A stretch of DNA of 64,000 nucleotides from positions 86,870,001-86,934,000 of the forward strand of contig JAZBRS010000020.1 in the NCBI GenBank assembly GCA_037176725.1, given 5' to 3'. Position 1 is the first letter of the stretch. Every line of letters begins with the position of its first letter. The stretch is from Posidonia oceanica. Taxonomy: Eukaryota > Streptophyta > Magnoliopsida > Alismatales > Posidoniaceae. This document shows positions 32,680-42,700 of this stretch, in pieces. The notes under the pieces are model-generated. The model did no database searches. It had not been told where the DNA came from and saw only the letters and a program-made list of their open reading frames with translations. The position numbers were made by a program, and so were the translations under genes.

Positions 32680-33636
32680 CTGTTGATCAAGCCTCCTGTC
32701 TTGGTTCCCCCCACACCAGAGAGACCTTTGCTTCTCTACCTTTCTACCACGCAGCCTTCCATGGGCGCCGTCTTGGGCCAACATGATGAGTAAGGTAGAA
32801 AGGAGCGCGCCATTTATTACTTGAGCAAGAAGTTCAATGAATGCGAAGCCAGGTACAGTACAATAGAGAAGACCTGCCTATCTCTTGTCTAGGCTGCACA
32901 GAAATTAAGGCATTATATGATGGCATACCCAGTTCAACTCTTGTGCCGACATGATCCTATCAAGTTTCTCTTTCAGAAACTGGCCATGGTAGGCAGATGT
33001 GTTAAGTGGCAGGTGCTACTGTCTCAGTACGACATCACCTTTGTCACTCAGAAGTCCATGAAGGGCCAAGCTATGGCAGACCATCTTGCTGATTTCCCTC
33101 TGCCTGAATACCAGCCACTCCAGACACAGTTCCCAGATGAAGATATTCTCTTTGCAATGGAGGACTCTGAAGAGAAAGACCCTGAAGATCAAGAGCAGTG
33201 GCAGTTATACTTTGATGGTGCTGTGAACAAGAAAGGCTAAGGAGGCATAGGCGCAGTGCTGACAACGCCTCAGGGACAGATGATTCCCTTCGCCAGGAAG
33301 CTGACCTTCAAATGCATCAACAACGAGGCAGAGTATGAGGCATGCATCCTAGGACTGAATGTTACCCTCGAGCATGAGGTACAGAAGCTGCTTGTGCACG
33401 GCGACGCCATGCTGGTGATTTCTAAAGTAAATGGCGACTGGAAGACAAAGGATCCAAAGTTACTGCCATATCATGAACACCTGCTGAAGCTGATAGAACA
33501 ATTTGCGAGCATCCGCTTCACATACATGAACCGAGCAAGGAACGCATATGCAGATGCGTTGGCAACCCTGGTGTCCTGGCTCAGCATACCTGAAGACAGC
33601 ACAGTGGATGTATCTGTTACTCGCATAGAGCAACCT
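32680..33636 (+). pseudogene. RNase H and second (Tat-type) RNase H of B
   Basis: The same frame continues through stops at 32791 (TAA), 32890 (TAG, where A has Trp) and 33238 (TAA). The first RNase H shows RAIYYLSKKFNECEARYS and EKTCLSLV. It is followed by FVTQKSMKGQAMADHLADFP and a second, archaeal-like RNase H with LYFDGAVN (about 33207), NNEAEYEACILGL, HGDAMLV and NAYADALATL, so its D-E-D-D residues are present. Dual RNase H domains are a mark of the Tat lineage. Confidence 0.8.
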
Positions 33637-34926
33637 ACACACTGCATGAACATAGAAAAGGCAGATCCAGCAGAAGAGCAGCCCTGGTATCAAGACATAA
33701 AAGCTTTCCTGGAATCTGGCAGCTTTCCACTCGGTACCTCAGCAGCAAATAAAAGAACTCTGACACGTCTGGCGTCAAAGTATGTATTAGGGGCGGGACA
33801 GCTGTACAGAAGGTCATACAATCAAATGCTCCTGTGCTGCTTGAACAAATAGGAGGCTGACACGCTGATGCTTCAAGTGCATGCGGGGACTTGCGGCCCA
33901 CACATGAACGGCGTCCTCCTGGCCAAGAAGATAATGCTTCAAGGATACTTTTGGCTAACTATGGAAGTAGACTGCTGTCGGTTTGTGTGCAGATACCACA
34001 ACTGCCAAGTGCATGGTAACTTCATTCGGGCGCCCCCACAAGAATTGCATAGCATGTCGTCACCGTGGCCCTTCTCCACCTAGGGGATTGATGTCATTGG
34101 CGCCATCCACCCTGTAGCTTGCAATGGTCATCGCTACATTCTGGTAGCAATTGACTACTTTACCAAGTGGGTGGAAGCGGCCTCTTACAAAATAGTAACT
34201 GCCGTGGCTATAGAAAAGTTTATCAGAAACAATATCATAGCCCAGTATGGGGTCCCGCATGCGCTCATCTCTAATAACGGCACGAATTTCATTGCCAAGA
34301 GGATCGAAGACTATCTGCAGAGCTTCAGCATCAAACACCATAGATCCTCACCTTATCGACCGTAGATGAACGGCGCGATAGAGTCCGCCAACAAGAACCT
34401 GGTTAAGATCCTGAAAAAGATGGCGGAAGCTCATAAGGACTGGCACGACAAGCTTCCTTACACACTCTGGGCATACAGGACATCTGTCCGAACTTCAACA
34501 GGAGCCACCCCATACTCTCTGGTGTATGGCATGGAGGCGGTGCTGCCTATCGAGGTAGAGATCCCATCACTACGGATCCTACGGGAAGCTGAGTTGGAAG
34601 AAGCAGAATGGGTCGAAGGCTGCTGCTTCCAACTAAATCTGATTGATGAGCACAGGCTGCAAGCTATGCATAACGCTCATTGCTACCAGAAGCAAATGGC
34701 TAGATCATACTTGAAGAAGGTTCAGCCTAGAGGATTCCAGTCAGGAGACCATGTTCTGCGTGCCATTCACTTACCTGATGGTCGAGGGAAATTCCAACCT
34801 AACTGGCGTGGCCCCTTTGTGGTCAAGCAGGTCTTCTTGGGCGGCACTGTAACTCTTGAGGATATGGATCAGGTCGAGCAGTCTGAGCCCGTCAACCTAT
34901 GCTACCTCAAGAAGTACTATCAGTAG
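33637..34926 (+). pseudogene. Integrase of B
   Basis: The N-terminal zinc part holds HAGTCGPHMNG and CRYHNCQVHG. The core has GIDVIGAIHP (first Asp), then LISNNGTNF at about 34270, where the family has D-N-G: the second catalytic Asp is Asn. NGAIESANKN (Glu) follows and then the C-terminal part VLRAIHLPDGRGKFQPNWRG. Stops are at 33850 (TAG, Gln expected), 34081 (TAG, Trp expected) and 34363 (TAG, Gln expected). The natural end is TAG at 34924 after LKKYYQ. The enzyme would insert the DNA copy; this one is inactive. Confidence 0.85.
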
Positions 34927-36415
34927 CCTTGGGCAACCCCGTTGCAGATGCTTCTCCCCAATCTATCCACTTGCATTCTCATTCCTTGTACATCCTCCCT
35001 TTATCTCCTATCTTGCCTCTTGCATCTCTATTCCTGTATATTTTCTCATGCTTCTATCCTTCTCTTGCATTTCTACTCCACTGCACATCCTCATGCATTT
35101 TGTCCTTCCCAAACATCATCATTTTTCAAATCATCATCGTCATCCTCATAAATCATGCATTGCATTTTTTTGCCCGGTGATGAAAACTGGAAGTGCTTGC
35201 CTGCTCTGGAAGGAGTCCACCTTGCCTCACCCAGCACTACTTGGATGTCTTAGCTAGTGAGGAAGCCACCACCCATCATGACGGGCGAATTGCCCAAACT
35301 CATAGGACATACACTTCTGAGGGATAAAAAATGCCAGGATGTGAGCCAAAAAAGAGATTAAACATCTAAGCTTGGGCATATGGAAAGGAACAGAAGGCGA
35401 AGACAGAAGCTGGCCCTAGAGATAGGGGTGTGCAGTCTAACCTTGCTCCTTCTGCTCATCTCAGAGGGGACCCAAAGCCCACATTCATGAACCTAAGCAC
35501 CCGTTTTCCTTACCTCCAAAATGGGGATAGCGGAAGCCTGTGAAAAAAGAGAAAAAGAAGAAGAACAAACAAACAAAAAAAAAGAGAAAAAGAAAAGAAA
35601 GCAAGTAAGAAAATAAAAAAAAAGAGGAAAAAGAAAGAGGTTGGACAAAAGTCAGCCCAAAAATATAGGCAATATTATCCCCCCCATATCCTAGAAGAGA
35701 ACCAAGGGTGCAAGCCTAAAGGATCTACAACTGGCCACCTCAAAGATAGACACTTATCATCTCCAAGTCAGGGGCAGAGAAAGCTTGCACACCCATGTGG
35801 GAGAAAACAAAAAAAAAGAGAGCAAAAAAAAAAAAAAGAAGTAGGTGTAGGTCCTGAAGAGTTTGGCAGGTAGCCTGTCCTCACCACACCACCACCAGAA
35901 TACCATTAACACCCCTTCCGGAGTGCCACCAACAAGTTAGGAGTCCAAGTAGGGCCCAGTGAGTCAAGGACCACTCCCTTCCTCTACAGCAGGCACCAAA
36001 GCACTCCGTATGCTGAGGGCAAAGCATACTAATCACATTTAAAGCATATTAACCTGCATCATGCATATCTACATCTCCAATCATCCCTTTCCTCTCTTCA
36101 ATCATTCCGCTCTGCAAGACTTGCCTCGGCTGTGAGACAATACTTTTACCAAGCACGCGTTGACGCCGTTCGAGCTGCGCTGGTCCAGAACTCCTGCCAG
36201 TCCTCGCCCCCATGTCAATAGAATCCCCTTGCTTATATGTGCTTAGCTGCTATGTTCTCATGTTAACTGCTGAATATATTGAACTGCTTTACCAACTTCA
36301 GATTCTGCTTTCAGTTAGCGATTATATGCCTGTGTGATCTGACTATCTACAGCATTGATAACAGGTACCTTGAAGACTCTGCAGCATCTGTCTGTTTCAC
36401 TCTGCGGCCTGCGCC
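34927..36415 (+). other. Noncoding stretch of B between integrase and extra ORF
   Basis: About 1.5 kb with no convincing gene. It starts pyrimidine-rich (34970-35160). Strong purine tracts lie at 35545-35640 and 35810-35845 (A/G only for tens of bases), which could act as internal plus-strand priming sites; this is inference. Confidence 0.6.
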
Positions 36416-37618
36416 ATGGGTTACCCCACTCTCGAGACCCCAGTACACTGCTTTGAGACCCTACGAGGTTGGATAGACAAGCTCACCCAGGATGACTGCG
36501 AAAAGCTGCGCCTCTGGGACATACCAACTAAACTGCTGAAGGCAGTTGATGTCGAAGTAAGCTGACACCTCCTGTGCGCTGCTGCAAGATTCTGGAAGCC
36601 GGCGCACCATGTCTTCCGATTCGGAAGGACAGAGCTGACACCTACATTGGAAGAGGTGCGCCGTATCTGTGGCTTCTCCCAGCTAATGGGACCGCCCATC
36701 TTTATGAGGCGTGACAAGTACATAACAGTCCTGTGTAAACTATCTAGGCTCTCTACTGGCCAGTGCCAACAAAGATTGATCTGCACCAGCAACCTTACGC
36801 CCATGCTATGCCTGACTTACTTTGATGAAATTGGGGACAAGCGTGCTGAGCTCAGAGATGATCTTTGGCTTCGGGGATTTGTCACCTGATTTCTGGGCGA
36901 GCTGATATTCACACATGGCCAGATGACAGTTGCAATAGAAATTGCTAAAATCGCACTAGCTATGGTGACTAGGCAGATAGATCTAGCACCAGTTGTCTTG
37001 GCTAAAATTTACTGCGGGCTGGACCGCATCTCTCACCGCTGCTGCCACTTCCACGGCTGCGGAGTGCTGGTACAGATCTGGCTGGCTGCACATCTGGAAC
37101 TGGACATACTGCGCCCCTGGGGCAATGCTACCGAGACATACTGCAATAGCAGCCACGCCAGGACAATCAAAAGTGTCCCAGAAGAATACAAGAAACTATT
37201 AGAGCTGACGGACGACATCGTAGCATGGCGCATCATCCCATCCGCGACTGAGCCTTTTACTATCTTCTTTGATACCCACGATGCGCAACTTGTTGTGCTG
37301 CCTGGATTCACCGGAGGTGTGGAATATCATCCCGTCTGGGTCATGCGGCAGTTCGGCCTCCAGTAGGGCACCTTCATAGACAGCACCGCCGCCAGGCTCC
37401 TCCAGGCATATCCTTTTGGTTCAACATCTGCTACAACTGAACTAGCTGATCTAATGCAGCATGGAATGCGGTCTACTGACATAGCATCTACGCAAGGCTC
37501 GGGATGCACCCCTGAATAACTGACAGAGGTGCAGGCGCTCTGGCCCATCAGTGAGATACCTCCTAGCGCTCCCATGTTCCCCGACTCCAGAAAGTCAAAG
37601 AAAGCTCGGATCGACTAG
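36416..37618 (+). pseudogene. Extra ORF of B, plant-mobile-domain-like
   Basis: A 400-codon frame from ATGGGTTACCCC to TAG at 37616, with stops at 36563 (TGA), 36887 (TGA), 37364 (TAG) and 37517 (TAA). Parts such as RFWKPAHHVFRFG with ELTPTLEEVRRICG, PVVLAKIYCGLDR, and HFHGCGVLVQIWLAAHLE resemble the plant-mobile-domain / DUF7745-like proteins that Tat elements often carry after integrase. The C-terminal tail is basic (KSKKARID). The role of this domain in the element is not known. Composition is balanced and frame use is consistent, unlike the flanks. Confidence 0.6.
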
Positions 37619-38111
37619 AGCATCTGTGTAGTTGTCTGCCTGTTTAGTTCTTATGCTGTATCTTTTGGCCTGCCACAGGCGTGTAATCAAGTTCTATCAA
37701 TACAAAGGCGTTCTGAGCCACCTATTTGCATTTCAAATCTACTCCAGTGCATGCATGATCGCATCAATCGCATTGCAGGGCCCCTAGCCAAACTTGCTGC
37801 CAAACACCGCAGGAAAGTCCTCCTCAATCAATCCGAGTGCTGACCCATGCCATCCAAACAAGTAAAGCCACCGAGCACCATCATCCGGATCTTCTTCTAG
37901 GGGCTGGTACCCCAAACTACTCGTCTGGCAAACGCGTCAGTTTTGTCTTCACCTTTGTTTTCGATGCCAAGGACGCGCTGGCCAACCCCTGGCATCATCC
38001 TGATACTAGGGGCATCTTTTTGATCGCCCCTTGGTATCATTCCCCCTCTCTTTCCTCCATGATATTCCTGGATATCACGGGATGATCCGCTCTCACAAAA
38101 CCTATTCTCTT
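37619..38111 (+). other. Noncoding spacer of B
   Basis: About 490 bp between the extra ORF and the hairpin array. No gene is seen. Confidence 0.5.
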
Positions 38112-39240
38112 GCCGGTCGATAAGTCCGATATCTTATCATCCATTCATTTGCCGACCGATAAGTCCGATATCTTATCACCTATTCTTTTGCCAGCCGATA
38201 AGTCTGATATCTTATCACTCATTCTTTTGCCGGTCGATAAGTTCGATATCTTATCATCCTCTCTTTGCCAGCCGATAAGTCCGATATCTTATCAATCAAT
38301 CAATCAATCACCCCTTTCCGGTTGATAGGACCGTAAACTATCGCTTCCGGTTGATAGGACCGTAAACTATCGCTTCCGGTTGATAGGACCGTAAACTATC
38401 GTTCTTTGGCTGATATCCAAAACTATCACCTGCAGTTGTGTTATACAGCTGATATCCAGTAACTATCACTCGCAAACGCCCTTTCCGGTTGATAGGACCG
38501 TAAACTATCGCTTCCGGTTGATAGGACCGTAAACTATCACTTCCGGTTGATAGGACCGTAAACTATCGCTCCCGATTGATAGGACCATAAACTATTGCTC
38601 TCTGGCTGATATCCAAAACTATCGGGGGCATTTGCGTTTTCTGGCTGATATCCAGTAACTATCACTCATGATTGTACATCCGGTTGATAGGACCGTAAAC
38701 TATCACTTCCAGTTGATAGGCTCGTAAACTATCGCTTCCGGTTGATAGGATCGTAAACTATCGCTCTCCGGCTGATATCCAAAACTATCCTGCGCAATCA
38801 TGTTTTCCGGCTGATATCCAATAACTATCACTCGCAAACGCCCTTTCCGATTGATAGGACCGTAAACTATCGCTCTCTAGCTGATTTCCAAAACTATCGC
38901 GGGCATTTGCGTTTTCCGGCTGATATCGAGTAACTATCACTCATGATTGTGCTTCCGGTTGATAGGACCGTAAACTATCGCTTCCAGTTGATAGGCCCGT
39001 AAACTATCGCTTCTAGTTGATAGGACCATAAACTATCACTCTCCGGTTGATATCCGAAACTATCCTGCGCAATCATGTTATACGGCTGATATCCAGTAAC
39101 TATCACTCACAACTGCACCTTCCGGTTGATAGGACCGTAAACTATCGCTTCCGGTTGATAGGACCGTAAACTATCGCTTTCGGTTGATAGGACCGTAAAC
39201 TATCACCCCCCAGTCGATAAGTCCAATATCTTATCACTTC
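38112..39240 (+). repeat. Tandem hairpin array in the 3' region of B
   Basis: About 30 short units are each an inverted repeat. Type 1: CGATAAG, TCCGATAT, CTTATC, five copies at 38118-38294 and one at the far end (39213). Type 2, 29 bp: TTGATAGG, ACCGTAAA, CTATCG. Type 3: CTGATATCC, AAA or AGTA, ACTATC. Types 2 and 3 alternate in blocks, mostly three of type 2 then two of type 3, starting near 38321, 38484, 38679, 38848, 38956 and 39120, which gives a higher-order repeat. Tandem repeats just before the 3' LTR are known in Tat elements and can seed satellites. Confidence 0.8.
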
Positions 39241-39722
39241 TTCGCACGACTTTGTTCCAGGAAGGCAAAGTCCCACATCTCCCTGCGGTAGGAGAGGATG
39301 CCCCTCTCCCTTCGTGCTTCTTTTTGCTTGCTTGCTCCCCCGAGCGGGGACAGGCTACCCTTTTTCTTTCCCTCCTTGTTGCGCAAGTTTGGGCTAGCGG
39401 CCAAATTTTTGCGCTGCATCGCAGTTTCTCTTTTAGCATTCCTTTTGCATTAATTCTGCACTTCTTTATAACATTGCATAATAGACTAACTGCATCAACA
39501 TCATCAGCATCATCAGTATCATCTGCATTGCATCAGCATTAGCATGCATTGCATACATTGCATTCCATATGCACCTGCATTTTGCATTGCGGCAACGAGC
39601 CACGACGTTCGGTGCATCCGCCAAATAAGTGACTCATGCCAATAGCAATTTTCTGCTCCCGTCGGTTAGATGGGGTGTCTTGTCAACCTAGAGCAGCAGC
39701 CTCGCTTCGCTTGACCTCATTT
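39241..39722 (+). other. Last noncoding part of B before the polypurine tract
   Basis: No gene. Contains 'gcatcagcattagcatgcattgcat' style short repeats at 39500-39590. Confidence 0.5.
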
Positions 39723-39735
39723 AAGGAGGGGCATC
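39723..39735 (+). other. Polypurine tract of B
   Basis: AAGGAGGGGCATC directly before TGTAGACACC of the 3' LTR; this is the usual Tat form of the plus-strand primer. Confidence 0.75.
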
Positions 39736-42700
39736 TGTAGACACCTCATTTTGACAGGCTGAATCAGTGGAATCCTTCTGGTGGCTTCTGAACCCAAACC
39801 TAAACCCAAAACCACATCCTTCTCTTCAATTCAAACCCAAAACCAAACCAAGAATCACACCCATCTTTCTAACCCAAAAACCATCCAAAAACTATAGGAA
39901 AATCCACCCTTCCTAATCTGGAAAATCCTCCAAAAAACCCTTAGAATTTCAAACCAAAACCACTCCCAAAAACCCTAGAAAACCTAGGTAAATCCCCCTT
40001 TCTTTTCTACACCCAAACCCTTCCAAAACCTTCCAAAGTCCCACTTCAAATCCTAGGTTAAATACTAGAAACCCTAGGTCACACACTCACCCAATCCCAC
40101 CTCCATTTCCAAGCCTCTATCCCTCCTCATCTCTCCAAATTATCCTTTTCTCTCTCCAAAATTATTCTTTTCTCTCTCCTCTCTATCCTCCATCTTATTC
40201 TCCTTCTTTTCCTTCCCTTCTCTCTCCTTTTCTTGCTTGGCAGTGGGCCCACCTTGTGCATCTTTCCTTCCCGTATTTTACCTGTATTTTTATTTTATTT
40301 TTATCCTATCTCTTGATTTTCTAATATTTAATTTCTTTCCTCCCCTCTCTTTCTTCTTTCTTTCTCCATTTTTTTCTTTTCTTCTTCCTCTCCTTTCCCT
40401 TTTCCTTTCTTCTACTAAACCTTTAAAACTCTAATTAAAAAGAAAAGGAAAACAAAAGAGAAACAAACCAAAACCTTAAAAAGAAATAATTAAAAAAACT
40501 TGGACAAACAATTAAGAGAAAAACCCAACTAAAACCAACTAAAAAACTAAGAATGCAATCTAAAAAATACAAAACAAACAAGAAGAAAATACTATTAAAA
40601 ACAAACAAAACAAAAATATAATCAAAACAAACAAAAAGCAAGAACCCTTTTAAAAAGTAACAAAAATCAAAAACCCTAGGAAAGAACAAACAATTAAAAA
40701 ACCCTAGGATAAGTAATTGAAAGAAAACAAGTAACAAATCTAAAGAAACAATTAAAACTTAAAACAATTTAAAAGACTTAATTAAAAAGAAAAAGGAGGA
40801 AAAACTTAACAAGACAAACTTAACTTGAAAACAATTAAAAAACTTAACAAACATTTAAAACAAACTTAAAAACAATTTAAAGAAAACTTAAGAAAAACCA
40901 TAAAAACTAAAATCAAAACTAAAACCCCTCCTAACCCTAATTAATTAATTAAAAAAAACAATCCTTTAAAAGCTAATTAAAAATCTCAACTTAAAACAAC
41001 TACTTTAAAATATTTCCAAATCTTTTTATTTCATTTTAATTTTTTTCTTCCTTTTCTTCCTTTCCTTTTTTCCTTTCTTCCCCATCTCCTTCCTTTTCTT
41101 TCTTTTTTTTTCTTTTCCTTTTTTGGTCCGGCCCGGCCCACTACACCTCCTCCCCTCCTTTCCTTCTTTTCTTTTTTCTTTCTTTCTTTCTTTTCCCGCG
41201 GCCCACCCTGCTCCACCTGCCTGCCTCATCCTCCTTCCCTCCTTTCCTTCTTCTTCCTTCTTCTTCTGCTTCTTCTTCTCTCCTGCGAATCCCAACTGCA
41301 ACAGCTTCCCCCCCTCCTTTTAAAATCCAAAATCTCCCCCTCCATCACCTCTTGCAACAGAACCCTCTCCTCTCTCACCCTCTCTCAGCTTTCCCATCTC
41401 CCTCTTCGGCGGCATTAATGCCAGTCGCCTTGCCGGTCGCAGCCATCAACTGTAGTCTCCTCGCCCGGTGGAATTTGAATCCACCAGCACCCATTCCTCC
41501 TCCTTGTTAAAACCAGCCCTTCAGCATTCCTTCCCCACCTTTTGCCATCTGAGAGAGCTAGAGAGAGCGTGAGAGCCAGCAGAATTCTCCTCCTTCTTCC
41601 CTTTGAAATTTAGCATCTTCCCTTTCCCAACAGACCCCTCCACAGACTTTCAAACCATCCCAAATCCTTCCCCAAACTTCACCCAAAATCCCAGCAATCC
41701 ATCTCCACTCTTCCACGACCAGAACCAACCCAAACTCCCCCCGTACACTTGAAATTCCTCACCAGGACCCAACTCCACCTTCCTTCAGAATTCCCAGCTT
41801 TCCAAACCCCAAAACTCTCCCCAAATCTTCCCAGCAACTCAACGAAACCCCAACATTCCAGACCCCCCAGCCTTCAGTCCAGCACCCCACCACAGCCTGA
41901 ACCATCCACAATAAATAGCTACACCAGATTCTGTCCAAAATCCACTTCATCAGCCAACTTCCACTACAGCACTCCACTGCCCAATTCAAGCCTCCACACA
42001 CCTTCACCAGACACCCAGCTACCCATTGGTGCCCTCCAATCAGCCCGAGGAGCAACATTTCACTCCCCCCACCTCCGGTAGTCTCTGTGAAACCCAAAAG
42101 AGCCAACTTCTTCCTCCGGTCTGCAAGCTTGTACCTGAGCATCCAAGAAGCTCCGGAGCGACGCCTGGAGTGGATCGCGACCATCGTGAGCCGCCAGGAA
42201 CGCCTGCACCAGCTGGATCACCACCACCAAGCTCTACTGAAGCCACTGACGTTGGGGGAGCGACTCAGCCGCCGAAACAGGTATCTCTTCGCCCCCGTAG
42301 CTTAGATTTCTTCCCTTTCTGCTTCCCGACCCAATAGATTAGGGTTCTGGTCTGTGTTGCGCGAAGTCGTCGCCGTCGAGGACCTGTCTTCTCCGGCGAG
42401 CTTCTGCGCGCAGACCTCGCTCCAGGCCCGCTCGTCCCTTGCCGTCAATCCTCTGAGCATCGTGGAGCTTCCAGGAGTCCGTCTCTGTCCTCCATTTCCG
42501 CCAAGGATGCTTCCCTCCTCCGGTTTGCTTCCAGAGCTTCTGCATAGCTCCGCTACCTTCTCCGGTCCGCTCCAAGCTCTGTCATGGTCCATCGACATGC
42601 CTCCGGCCTCCGGGAGCATCTAGCGCAGCTTCCCAGCCCTCCAAAGCCGTCCGATCACCCTTCTTCTCCAGCCAGCAGCTCTGCAAACATTTCGCTACAG

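Noticed and set aside
38110..38325. Open frame with a repeated DKSDILS peptide
   Set aside because: It is only the translation of the hairpin repeat; the rest of the array has no frame and there is no start context or homology.
38321..39200. CRISPR-like look of regularly repeated 29-bp units
   Set aside because: The units follow each other directly or are mixed with other repeat types; there are no unique spacers, and the array is in a plant retrotransposon between an extra ORF and a 3' LTR.
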